Under the pieces are notes generated by a model. That model was not told where the DNA came from. It worked only from the letters and a program-made list of their open reading frames with translations, and ran no database searches. A program made the translations under genes and the position numbers. From an uncultured Streptococcus sp. (lineage in GTDB: Bacteria; Bacillota; Bacilli; Lactobacillales; Aerococcaceae), in NCBI GenBank assembly GCA_916050055.1, contig CAJZJY010000074.1:1-6083 (forward strand): a DNA stretch of 6,083 nucleotides. The letters are read 5' to 3'. Of the stretch, positions 1 through 5,598 are shown one piece after another (the stretch's first letter is position 1; each line of letters starts with the position of its first letter).

Positions 1-461
1 TTACTATCACTTGTCATTAAAAAGACACCTAATGTCCAAGTGGAAATTGTATTCGTAATATAGTAAATCAAGAAATATGCCAAGGCATCATCCCCAAAAA
101 GTGCGATATTTAGAGGTAACCCAATAAAAATCGTGTTTGCATTCACGAATGTATTAATGACAGTCCCTCTTCGCCCTGGAGCCACTTTAAAGGCTTTGAC
201 ACTTAAGAAGGCAACGATATATCCAAGTGCAAAAGCTATAAACGTATAGATGAGTCCTCCAGACAAGCTAATCAATTTTTCTAGTGTTAAATATTTTAAC
301 ACGGAAACAAAAATCGATACGGGCATTGCTACATTCATAATGAGTTTAGATAAATCATTACCAAAATCATTATGGAACAAACCTTTTACTTGTAAGAAGT
401 ATCCAAGCACAATTAGTGCAATAATTGGAACAATGGACTCAAGAGATGTTAAAAATAACAT
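1..461 (-). CDS. mleP: Malate permease, AEC (auxin efflux carrier) family, N-terminal part
   Basis: This is the first 153 residues of an integral membrane transporter; the rest lies beyond the left edge. The start is the ATG at 461, 8 nt after an AGGAGG that overlaps the stop codon of the upstream gene. About five hydrophobic segments are visible, near residues 6-24, 38-56, 64-88, 100-122 and 126-149. The segment with NANTIFIGLPL resembles the conserved AEC-family stretch near N-x-x-FIGLP. AEC proteins export or exchange organic anions. The partner gene is malolactic enzyme, 12 nt upstream in the same operon, so the likely job is malate uptake (or malate/lactate exchange) at the cell membrane. 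The family call rests on sequence character; the malate substrate is inferred from the neighbour. The start codon sits inside a perfect hairpin. Confidence 0.88.
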   Translation of the reverse strand, partial: MLFLTSLESIVPIIALIVLGYFLQVKGLFHNDFGNDLSKLIMNVAMPVSIFVSVLKYLTLEKLISLSGGLIYTFIAFALGYIVAFLSVKAFKVAPGRRGTVINTFVNANTIFIGLPLNIALFGDDALAYFLIYYITNTISTWTLGVFLMTSDS

Positions 462-463
462 CT
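444..463 (-). promoter_or_regulatory. Hairpin covering the mleP start codon, with an adjacent ATGTAG start-stop
   Basis: On the mRNA strand AGATGTTA, a TTTT loop and TAACATCT form a perfect 8-bp stem that contains the mleP ATG (461-459). Directly upstream, at 467-462, is an ATG followed at once by TAG. The Shine-Dalgarno sequence AGGAGG (475-470) overlaps the mleS stop codon TAG (476-474). The structure is plain in the sequence. A role in translational coupling of mleP to mleS is inference. Confidence 0.5.
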
Positions 464-473
464 ACATCGCCTC

Positions 474-2096
474 CTAATATTTTGGTGTCCATCTAAATTC
501 ACGAACTGCTTTTTCCATATCTTGTTCAGCAGCGCGTGCTAAGCCTTGTTCCTGTGCTTTTTTAGCTACAGCTGTTGCCACTTTCAATGATACTTCATTG
601 ACGTATTTGAACGGTGGTAATACAGGTGCCCCTGGTTTTGTAATATCAACGATGCCATTTACAGCATGAGCCGCTGCACCAATCATTTCATCGGTTAATA
701 GACTCGCCTCAGAAGCCAGCATTCCTAATCCAAGACCAGGATAAATCAACGCATTATTTGCTTGACCAATGACGTAGTTTACTCCGTTAAACTCAACATC
801 ATCTGAAGGAATTCCTGTTGCAACAAATGCTTTTCCGTTAGACCATTCAATGATGTCTTTTGCTGATGCTTCTGCTAATTTTGTTGGGTTTGACAACGGG
901 AAGATGACAGGACGTTCTGCATTTTCACACATCGCTTCTACAACTTCTTTTGTAAATGTATTCGGTTGAGTTGAAGTTCCCACTAAGATGGTTGGTTTTA
1001 CAGTTTTCACTACTTCTAATAAATCTGTTAATTTATCTGCATTAGCAAAATCGCTACGTTTTTTTGCAAATGGTCGTTGTTCAGGTGTTAAATCGTCCAT
1101 ATCATCGAATAACAATCCTTGTTTATCTACCATGAAGAAACGTTTATAGGCTTCTTCTTCGCTTAGACCGTCGACAACCATTTCACGAAGGACACGAGAA
1201 GCAATCCCTGCCCCTGCAGTACCACCACCGTAGCATAAGTACACTTGGTCTGTTAATTTTTCACCAGCAATATCCATTGAGGCAAACACCCCACCAAGAG
1301 TTACAATTCCTGTTCCTTGGATATCATCATTGAAGGTTGGAATTTGAGTTTTGTATTTGTTTAAAATATTGGCCGCGTTGCCACGTCCGAAGTCTTCCCA
1401 GTGTAAGTATAATTTAGGGAAAAGACGTTCTACCGTTTCCACAAATTGGTCGATAAATGCATAGTAACGGTCCCCACGAACACGTTCATGACGGTTTCCT
1501 AAATAGTTAGGATCATCTAATAGACTTTGACGGTTTGTACCAGCATCAATCACTAAAGGAAGAACACTTGCTGGATCGATTCCAGCCGCTCCTGTGTACA
1601 CCATTAATTTCCCTACAGAAATATCTACACCGTTTGTACCCCAGTCACCAATTCCCAGAATTCCTTCCGCATCGGTTACGACGATTAAACGAATCTCACG
1701 GTCCCCTGCAGCATTTTTCAAGGTTGCTTCGATATTTTCTGGGTGATTGATATCTAAGTAAGCCGCATATTGAGGATCCACAAAAAGTTCGCTGTAGTTT
1801 TCGATAGTGTCCGCAATCGTTGGATCATACACGATTGGGTTGAATTCTTCTAAATGTTGTGAGAACAAATAATAAAATAACGTACGATTTGTATTGAAAA
1901 TTTCCATCAAGAAAAGGCGTTTTTCAAGATCGCTACCTTTTTGGTGCATATGCGCATATGTTTGCGCTGCTTGTTCTTCTAACGTTTGAACGTAAGGTGG
2001 TAACAATCCTACCAATCCTAATTCTTGACGTTCTTCTTGTGTAAATGCTGTCCCTTTATTTTTAAAAGGATCATTTAAAATTTGGTGTCCACGCAT
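474..2096 (-). CDS. mleS: Malolactic enzyme (L-malate to L-lactate + CO2, NAD- and Mn-dependent)
   Basis: The 540-residue product has the length and sequence character of lactococcal MleS. It decarboxylates L-malate directly to L-lactate in the cytoplasm, with NAD and a divalent metal as cofactors. The malic-enzyme fold is clear: Tyr90 in VYDPTIADT, Lys163 in SVGKLMVY, metal ligands Glu233-Asp234 in HWEDFG and an aspartate in FNDDIQGT (residues 256-262), a nucleotide loop [10 protein letters not shown] (290-299), SNPT (402-405), and [11 protein letters not shown] (444-454). Malic and malolactic enzymes share this fold. The malolactic call rests on close resemblance to MleS from recall and on the mleP/mleR neighbours. 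The ATG at 2096 follows AGGAGG by 7 nt. The frame stays open upstream to 2201, but without a ribosome site and not matching the family N-terminus (MRxHxILNxPFxNKGTAFT). mleP follows after 12 nt. Confidence 0.95.
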   Translation of the reverse strand: MRGHQILNDPFKNKGTAFTQEERQELGLVGLLPPYVQTLEEQAAQTYAHMHQKGSDLEKRLFLMEIFNTNRTLFYYLFSQHLEEFNPIVYDPTIADTIENYSELFVDPQYAAYLDINHPENIEATLKNAAGDREIRLIVVTDAEGILGIGDWGTNGVDISVGKLMVYTGAAGIDPASVLPLVIDAGTNRQSLLDDPNYLGNRHERVRGDRYYAFIDQFVETVERLFPKLYLHWEDFGRGNAANILNKYKTQIPTFNDDIQGTGIVTLGGVFASMDIAGEKLTDQVYLCYGGGTAGAGIASRVLREMVVDGLSEEEAYKRFFMVDKQGLLFDDMDDLTPEQRPFAKKRSDFANADKLTDLLEVVKTVKPTILVGTSTQPNTFTKEVVEAMCENAERPVIFPLSNPTKLAEASAKDIIEWSNGKAFVATGIPSDDVEFNGVNYVIGQANNALIYPGLGLGMLASEASLLTDEMIGAAAHAVNGIVDITKPGAPVLPPFKYVNEVSLKVATAVAKKAQEQGLARAAEQDMEKAVREFRWTPKY

Positions 2097-2103
2097 GGTG
2101 ATT

Positions 2104-2109
2104 CCTCCT
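2104..2109 (-). promoter_or_regulatory. mleS ribosome binding site (decides the start)
   Basis: A perfect AGGAGG lies 7 nt before the ATG at 2096. In-frame upstream ATGs (near 2167 and 2146) have no comparable site, so this fixes a 540-residue protein rather than an extended form of up to 575. Confidence 0.9.
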
Positions 2110-2168
2110 ATAAAATAGTCATCTGCAAAATGGTGTTTCAATGCCATTGATGCTTTGTTTAAGAGCAT

Positions 2169-2230
2169 AAAAAAAACGGAGACAGAAAAGCTTATCACCA
2201 ATAAACTCTATTTCCCCATCCTGTGCTCCC
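2169..2230 (-). terminator. Possible attenuator (terminator-like structure) in the mleS leader
   Basis: On the mleS strand, GGAG-C-ACAG (2229-2221) can pair with CTGTCTCC (2185-2178), leaving one bulged C. This is followed by G and eight consecutive T residues (2176-2169). It resembles an intrinsic terminator between the predicted mleS transcription start (about 2231) and the gene, in a leader of about 135 nt. The 35-nt loop is large, which weakens the case, and the T-run could be chance in AT-rich DNA. Confidence 0.3.
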
Positions 2231-2232
2231 TA

Positions 2233-2261
2233 TTGACATTTTAAAGATTAACTTTTAGCAT
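2233..2261 (+). promoter_or_regulatory. Candidate mleR promoter P1
   Basis: A perfect -35 box TTGACA (2233-2238), 17 nt of spacer and a 4-of-6 -10 box TAGCAT (2256-2261) face mleR. Start would be near 2268, about 45 nt before the ATG. It occupies the same DNA as the oppositely oriented mleS promoter, so the two probably compete. Confidence 0.5.
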
Positions 2262-2267
2262 AGTCAA
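2238..2267 (-). promoter_or_regulatory. mleS-mleP promoter
   Basis: On the minus strand TTGACT (2267-2262), an 18-nt spacer and TAAAAT (2243-2238) form a good sigma-A-type promoter, each box matching 5 of 6. The predicted start is near 2231, leaving a leader of about 135 nt. The -10 box abuts the -35 box of mleR promoter P1 on the other strand. Confidence 0.6.
2242..2257. promoter_or_regulatory. Imperfect palindrome, candidate MleR binding site
   Basis: The 16-nt sequence TAAAGATTAACTTTTA matches its own reverse complement at 12 of 16 positions and lies inside the spacers of both divergent promoters. LysR-type regulators usually bind such dyads (T-N11-A type) between divergent genes. In AT-rich DNA this degree of symmetry can arise by chance, so it is only a candidate. 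Confidence 0.25.
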
Positions 2268-2277
2268 ATAGAGGACG

Positions 2278-2286
2278 TGTTATAAT
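2278..2286 (+). promoter_or_regulatory. Candidate mleR promoter P2 (extended -10)
   Basis: TGT followed by a perfect TATAAT forms an extended -10 element 27 nt before the mleR ATG. No good -35 box lies at 16-18 nt. Transcription would start near 2293, just ahead of the GAGGAG ribosome site (2299-2304). It is an alternative or addition to P1. Confidence 0.45.
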
Positions 2287-2312
2287 TTTTTTAAATATGA
2301 GGAGTCTTACTT

Positions 2313-3203
2313 ATGAAACTTCAACAACTCAAATACTTTAATGCTCTATGCCGTTTAAAATCTTTTTCAAAAGTAGCTTCAACTTTCAAAGTCAGTCAAC
2401 CTACTGTCAGCTACGCCATTAAATCATTAGAAGAAGATCTCGGTGTGCAGCTTATCCTACGGAACCAATCTCATACAGATGTGTCTCTTACTAAAGAAGG
2501 CGAACTTTTTAGAAAATATTCACTCAATGCCCTTCAACAACTGGACATGGGAATAACAGCTGTAAAGAACGCTCATGATGGACGTATTAAAATCGGGATT
2601 ACCGCAGCTCTTTCGCGTTTCTTCGATTTAACAAAACATATTTCATCGCTAGAAGAAATTTTTGGAACTGAAATCGGCTTATTAGAAGATGGTTCGAAAG
2701 AAATCACAAAGAAAATTATTTCGAACAAATTAGATATCGCTTTATTCGGAACGAGTAAAGAAGTTTTTAGCAGCAACCTTGATTTGAAAAAAATCGCAAC
2801 TTTCCCGTTTAAATTAGCTGTTCCGAAAAAACATCCACTATCAAAAGAGTCTTATGTTCATCTCTCGCAATTAGAGCATGAAAAATTTATCCTCTTTAAT
2901 GAACACTTCATTCATAATGAAGTATTTTGGAAATTTATGAATTCATACGGAATCATCCCAAATATATTGGCCGAAGTTAGCGATATTCAAGGCTTCGAAA
3001 ACTTTATCCAACAGAAAAACACTATCGGTCTTCTCGTCGATTTTTTAAAACTGGACGGTATTCAACTGATTGACCTGGACGAGCCAGAACCTGTCCAATT
3101 TTATTTATATTTAGCTAAACAAAAAAATGGAAAAGTTACAGATGAGGCGTTTAATGAGATGGAGTTGTATATAAAAAATCAAATGTACGCTTTAAAAAAT
3201 TAA
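2313..3203 (+). CDS. mleR: LysR-family transcriptional regulator of the malolactic genes
   Basis: The 296-residue protein has the standard LysR layout. An N-terminal winged helix covers residues 1-60, with the helix-turn-helix near 18-37 (FSKVASTFKVSQPTVSYAIK). A linker helix follows to about residue 88, then a periplasmic-binding-protein-like effector domain (about 91-290). The ATG is 8 nt after GAGGAG. It is divergent from mleS-mleP across 216 nt, the usual arrangement for a LysR activator and its target operon. In lactococci and streptococci MleR activates malolactic fermentation, with L-malate or low pH as the signal. Assigning that role here is inference from position and family; the effector pocket alone does not identify the ligand. 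Its base composition looks AT-richer than the fic and niacin genes downstream. Confidence 0.88.
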   Translation: MKLQQLKYFNALCRLKSFSKVASTFKVSQPTVSYAIKSLEEDLGVQLILRNQSHTDVSLTKEGELFRKYSLNALQQLDMGITAVKNAHDGRIKIGITAALSRFFDLTKHISSLEEIFGTEIGLLEDGSKEITKKIISNKLDIALFGTSKEVFSSNLDLKKIATFPFKLAVPKKHPLSKESYVHLSQLEHEKFILFNEHFIHNEVFWKFMNSYGIIPNILAEVSDIQGFENFIQQKNTIGLLVDFLKLDGIQLIDLDEPEPVQFYLYLAKQKNGKVTDEAFNEMELYIKNQMYALKN

Positions 3204-3269
3204 TTCTAATAATCTACTTATTCACTTTAAAAGACAATAGATGCGAAAAGGAACATCTTTTATGAAGTG

Positions 3270-3313
3270 CACCCCAAAAGTTAGGCAGAAAATCTAACTT
3301 TTGGGGTGTTTTT
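3270..3313 (+). terminator. Strong intrinsic terminator of mleR, with arms resembling IS terminal repeats
   Basis: A perfect 15-bp stem CACCCCAAAAGTTAG / CTAACTTTTGGGGTG with a 9-nt loop is followed by TTTTT. It lies in the 145-nt gap between the convergent mleR and fic genes, which holds no gene. The reverse strand has no T-run after the stem, so it should work mainly for mleR. The arms resemble inverted repeats of IS3-family elements known to me from LAB; that origin is not proven. Confidence 0.85.
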
Positions 3314-3348
3314 ATTATGAAATGAACTTATGAGGAGACCGTTTGAAT

Positions 3349-4344
3349 CTAAGTAGAACCTAATGAATATAGCTTTCCTTTCGTACTTCCGTTAGAAGTC
3401 AGCAATCCCACTTTAACAAACAACGATAAGTAGCGTCGGACAGTTGCGGCACTTAACCCAGTGAGTTCTTGCGCCTGCTGATTGCCGATATTGCCGTACT
3501 GCTCTAAATAGGCCTTCACTTGTTCAAAGACTTCTCGCTCTTTTGGTTTTAACGGTGGCAAGATCACATAATTAGCACTCACTTCTTCGATACTCTCTTG
3601 TACTTTTACTTCTTCCAATGTTTCCAAAATAACTTCGAGCATAAACTCGACAAAAACTGTCGCATCATTTGCCTTGTTGCTGATGGCGAGTGCGTCATAA
3701 TAGCCTTGTTGATGCGCATGAATGACCGACTCAATCGGGAGCCATTCGAATAACGGATTCCACCGGCTTAAGATGAGACTTTGCCATAAGCGTCCCATGC
3801 GACCATTTCCGTCTTCAAACGGATGAATGATTTCCAACTCAAAATGGACAAGACATGATTTCACTAAATCGAGCAAATCACTGTTCTTAGCCCAAGCGAA
3901 TAAGTCTTCCACGAGCCCTGGAACAAACTGCGGACGTGCGCCCACATGAACCACTCGCTCACTCGCATCATAAACTCCGGCGTCACTCAAACGAAACTGC
4001 CCAGGATGCTTCACAAGGTCGTGCGTTAACAAGTGGTGTGCCTCCAAGAAATCCTCCACACTATACGGATTCATCGAAAAGACACGTTCATACGCCTCAT
4101 ATGCATTTTGCACCTCATGAATATCCTTTGGTGGACCAAGCACACGTCTTCCCTCGATAATATCTGTCACCTGTTCCAGCGTCAGGCTATTATTTTCAAT
4201 CGCAAGGGAGGATTGAATCGAGCGGATTCGATTTTCCTTACGCAATAATAGCGGACGTTTCTCGATGGAATATTTCGTCAGGAGTTCCGCAATATTGTGT
4301 ACCAGCCCTAACATCTTTTCTGTAATTTGAAAATTTACTTGCAT
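3349..4344 (-). CDS. Fic family protein, class II, with C-terminal winged helix
   Basis: The 331-residue protein carries an intact Fic catalytic motif HPFEDGNGRMGR (174-185). Such enzymes transfer AMP, or another part of a nucleotide, onto protein hydroxyl groups. The motif S-x-x-x-E-N (Ser46, Glu50, Asn51) in the N-terminal domain matches the self-inhibitory helix of class II Fic proteins, whose glutamate blocks productive ATP binding. The segment around 124-140 (VYDASERVVHVGARP) fits the substrate flap. Residues about 265-328 form a probable winged helix (QQAQELTGLSAATVRRYLSLF), suggesting DNA binding. No antitoxin gene is adjacent, as expected when inhibition is built in. The ATG at 4344 is preferred over the in-frame GTG at 4353, which lies inside the ribosome site. 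The gene is convergent with mleR and divergent from niaX. Its target and physiological role cannot be told from sequence. Confidence 0.92.
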   Translation of the reverse strand: MQVNFQITEKMLGLVHNIAELLTKYSIEKRPLLLRKENRIRSIQSSLAIENNSLTLEQVTDIIEGRRVLGPPKDIHEVQNAYEAYERVFSMNPYSVEDFLEAHHLLTHDLVKHPGQFRLSDAGVYDASERVVHVGARPQFVPGLVEDLFAWAKNSDLLDLVKSCLVHFELEIIHPFEDGNGRMGRLWQSLILSRWNPLFEWLPIESVIHAHQQGYYDALAISNKANDATVFVEFMLEVILETLEEVKVQESIEEVSANYVILPPLKPKEREVFEQVKAYLEQYGNIGNQQAQELTGLSAATVRRYLSLFVKVGLLTSNGSTKGKLYSLGST

Positions 4345-4349
4345 CCGTC

Positions 4350-4356
4350 TCACCTC
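4350..4356 (-). promoter_or_regulatory. fic ribosome binding site (decides the start)
   Basis: GAGGTGA, a 7-nt match to the anti-Shine-Dalgarno sequence, ends 5 nt before the ATG at 4344. The upstream in-frame GTG at 4353 is part of this site and so is unlikely to be the start. Confidence 0.8.
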
Positions 4357-4366
4357 TCTTTTCTTT

Positions 4367-4395
4367 ATTGTACTGGTCCCTTTTTATTAAATCAA
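4367..4395 (-). promoter_or_regulatory. fic promoter
   Basis: On the minus strand TTGATT (4395-4390), a 17-nt spacer and TACAAT (4372-4367) form a well-spaced promoter. The predicted start is near 4361, giving a short leader of about 17 nt that contains the ribosome site. Confidence 0.65.
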
Positions 4396-4422
4396 GCGAA
4401 TTATGAGCGAAAAGTGAGCGAA
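4395..4422. repeat. Three AGCGAA hexamers phased at 11 bp between the fic and niaX promoters
   Basis: AGCGAA occurs at 4395-4400, 4406-4411 and 4417-4422, each exactly 11 bp from the next. The second and third are part of a longer direct repeat, TGAGCGAAAA (4404-4413 and 4415-4424). The array starts at the edge of the fic -35 box and ends 17 nt before the niaX -35 box. The spacing puts all copies on one helix face, which fits an array of protein-binding half-sites. No function is known. Confidence 0.5.
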
Positions 4423-4439
4423 AAAGTTGAGTTTTCCTA

Positions 4440-4468
4440 TTGATTTATTGTATACACAGAACTATACT
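4440..4468 (+). promoter_or_regulatory. niaX-niaR promoter
   Basis: TTGATT (4440-4445), a 17-nt spacer and TATACT (4463-4468) form a good sigma-A-type promoter. The predicted start is near 4475, inside the 16-bp palindrome, giving a leader of about 32 nt. Confidence 0.7.
4449..4456. promoter_or_regulatory. Secondary palindrome in the niaX promoter spacer
   Basis: TGTATACA is a perfect 8-bp palindrome that resembles the core of the main operator (TGTATATACA). Its centre is 23 bp, about two helical turns, upstream of that operator's centre. It may be a weak second site for the same repressor; chance is also possible. Confidence 0.3.
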
Positions 4469-4483
4469 ACTGTATATACAGTA
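4468..4483. promoter_or_regulatory. Candidate NiaR operator (perfect 16-bp palindrome)
   Basis: TACTGTATATACAGTA is fully self-complementary and overlaps the last base of the -10 box and the predicted transcription start of niaX-niaR. A repressor bound here would block RNA polymerase. NiaR is the second gene of the operon and is known to repress niacin uptake genes when niacin is present, so autoregulation through this site is the natural reading. Assignment to NiaR is inference. Confidence 0.65.
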
Positions 4484-4506
4484 AACAAAAGGAGAGTTTT
4501 ATTCTG

Positions 4507-5028
4507 ATGAAAAATGTTCGTTTTATGACACTAACCGCACTATTAACCGCGATTGCCATCTTCATTCCTATCGCGATGCCATTAAAATTGGTGATTCCAC
4601 CTGCTTCGTACACACTCGGAAGCCACGTTGCAATCTTTATCGCGATGTTTATCAATCCGTGGATGGCCATCTTCGTCGTTCTGGGATCCTCATACGGATT
4701 CTTTATTTCCGGGGCGTATCCACTCGTGATTGTCTTCCGCGCGCTATCGCATATTATTTTTGCGACACTCGGAGCCTTTTTCCTACAAAAATATCCAAAG
4801 ACGCTAGAAAACCGCAAAGCATCATGGATTTTCAACTTCGTATTGGCGCTTATTCACGCAGTCGGCGAAGTACTAGCCTGCGTCCTCTTCTACTCCGTTT
4901 CAGGAACGGATCTTCAAAGCATGTTTTATGTCCTCTTCGTCCTAGTCGGATTTGGTACAGTGATTCACAGTATGGTAGACTATGAATTAGCACTAGCGGT
5001 GTATAAAGTTTTACAAAAAAGACGTTAA
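4507..5028 (+). CDS. niaX: Niacin ECF transporter S-component
   Basis: The 173-residue product is a small, very hydrophobic protein with about six membrane segments, roughly at 8-24, 36-50, 51-68, 72-94, 106-130 and 139-165. The first has the AxxxA pattern (Ala11, Ala15) that S-components use to dock on the EcfT scaffold. It would bind niacin outside the cell and deliver it with a shared EcfA-EcfA'-EcfT module, which is not encoded here (group II ECF arrangement). Niacin specificity is inferred mainly from niaR, whose ATG follows 12 nt after this stop. The ribosome site AAAGGAG (4488-4494) is 12 nt from the ATG, slightly long; no better in-frame start is present. It is the first gene after the palindromic operator. 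Confidence 0.85.
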   Translation: MKNVRFMTLTALLTAIAIFIPIAMPLKLVIPPASYTLGSHVAIFIAMFINPWMAIFVVLGSSYGFFISGAYPLVIVFRALSHIIFATLGAFFLQKYPKTLENRKASWIFNFVLALIHAVGEVLACVLFYSVSGTDLQSMFYVLFVLVGFGTVIHSMVDYELALAVYKVLQKRR

Positions 5029-5040
5029 AAGAGGGACACT

Positions 5041-5559
5041 ATGCCAAAAGAACGAAAAGCTGAACTACTAAAACTACTGAAAAACGCGCCAAAGCCACTC
5101 AACGGCCAAAGCCTGGCGGAACATTTCCACGTGACACGACAAATTATCGTGCAAGATATCGCGCTTCTTCGCGCTGACGGGGCCACGATTCTATCGACGA
5201 ACCGCGGATATGTCTACAAGGAGCAAGAGAGTTCGCCGTACGTTCATCGCCTCTTCAAGGTCAAACACGATACCGAGGCTATCGAGAGTGAACTTCTAGC
5301 CATTGTCGATAATGGAGGTCGTGTCCAAAATATTCAAATCGACCATCCCGTTTACGGTGAAATCCAAACGCTCGTGAAGCTCACGTGTCGCCGTGACGTT
5401 GAGCACTTCTTGGATCAAATCCACCAATCGGACTTCCGCCCACTATCGTCTCTAACAGACGGTGTGCATTATCATCTAGTGGAAGCCGAAAACCAACAAG
5501 ACCTCGACTATATCGAAGACGCCCTCGACAAATTAGGGTATTTAGTGAAAGAAGATTAA
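5041..5559 (+). CDS. niaR: Niacin-responsive transcriptional repressor (HTH plus 3H domain)
   Basis: The 172-residue protein has an N-terminal winged helix (about 5-58, HTH_11 type, with GQSLAEHFHVTRQIIVQDIA) and a C-terminal 3H domain (about 70-170). His76, Glu84, His143 and His145 have the same spacing as the metal ligands I recall from the Thermotoga NiaR structure (H, E, and HxH). NiaR binds nicotinic acid and represses genes for NAD precursor uptake and synthesis. The ATG follows GAGGG (5031-5035), 12 nt after niaX, so the two are one operon. The perfect palindrome at the niaX promoter is its likely operator, giving negative autoregulation. All key residues look intact and the length is normal for the family. 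Confidence 0.93.
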   Translation: MPKERKAELLKLLKNAPKPLNGQSLAEHFHVTRQIIVQDIALLRADGATILSTNRGYVYKEQESSPYVHRLFKVKHDTEAIESELLAIVDNGGRVQNIQIDHPVYGEIQTLVKLTCRRDVEHFLDQIHQSDFRPLSSLTDGVHYHLVEAENQQDLDYIEDALDKLGYLVKED

Positions 5560-5566
5560 ACGAAAG

Positions 5567-5598
5567 GAGCACCACACGATTGTGTGGTGCTCTTTTTT
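5567..5598 (+). terminator. Strong intrinsic terminator of the niaX-niaR operon
   Basis: A perfect 11-bp stem GAGCACCACAC / GTGTGGTGCTC with a GATT loop is followed by six T residues (5593-5598). It begins 7 nt after the niaR stop. The last T is also the final base of the stop codon of the convergent nuclease gene. The reverse strand has only CCTTT after the stem, so termination in that direction should be weaker. Confidence 0.92.

Noticed and set aside
250..477. Plus-strand open frame of 75 codons opposite mleP
   Set aside because: It lies antisense to a clear membrane transporter gene and shows no family resemblance or ribosome site.
2097..2201. In-frame extension of mleS by 35 codons upstream of the ATG at 2096
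   Set aside because: There is no ribosome site for any upstream start. The internal ATG has a perfect AGGAGG at 7 nt, and starting there gives the 540-residue family length with the family N-terminus.
3245..3262. Small stem AAAAG / CTTTT just before the mleR terminator
   Set aside because: It is only five A/T-rich pairs and no better than chance, and a far stronger hairpin follows.
3936..4248. Two plus-strand open frames opposite fic
   Set aside because: They are antisense to conserved Fic sequence, overlap each other in different frames and have no recognisable domain.
4467..4985. Open frames on either strand inside niaX (4467-4835 minus and 4659-4985 plus)
   Set aside because: niaX has the membrane pattern, operator and operon partner expected of a real gene. 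The other frames are unstructured and overlap it fully or nearly so.
3349..5559. A Fic toxin-antitoxin or phage-defence island
   Set aside because: No antitoxin, transposase, integrase or other defence gene is present, and the Fic protein carries its own inhibitory motif. The neighbours are ordinary metabolic genes.
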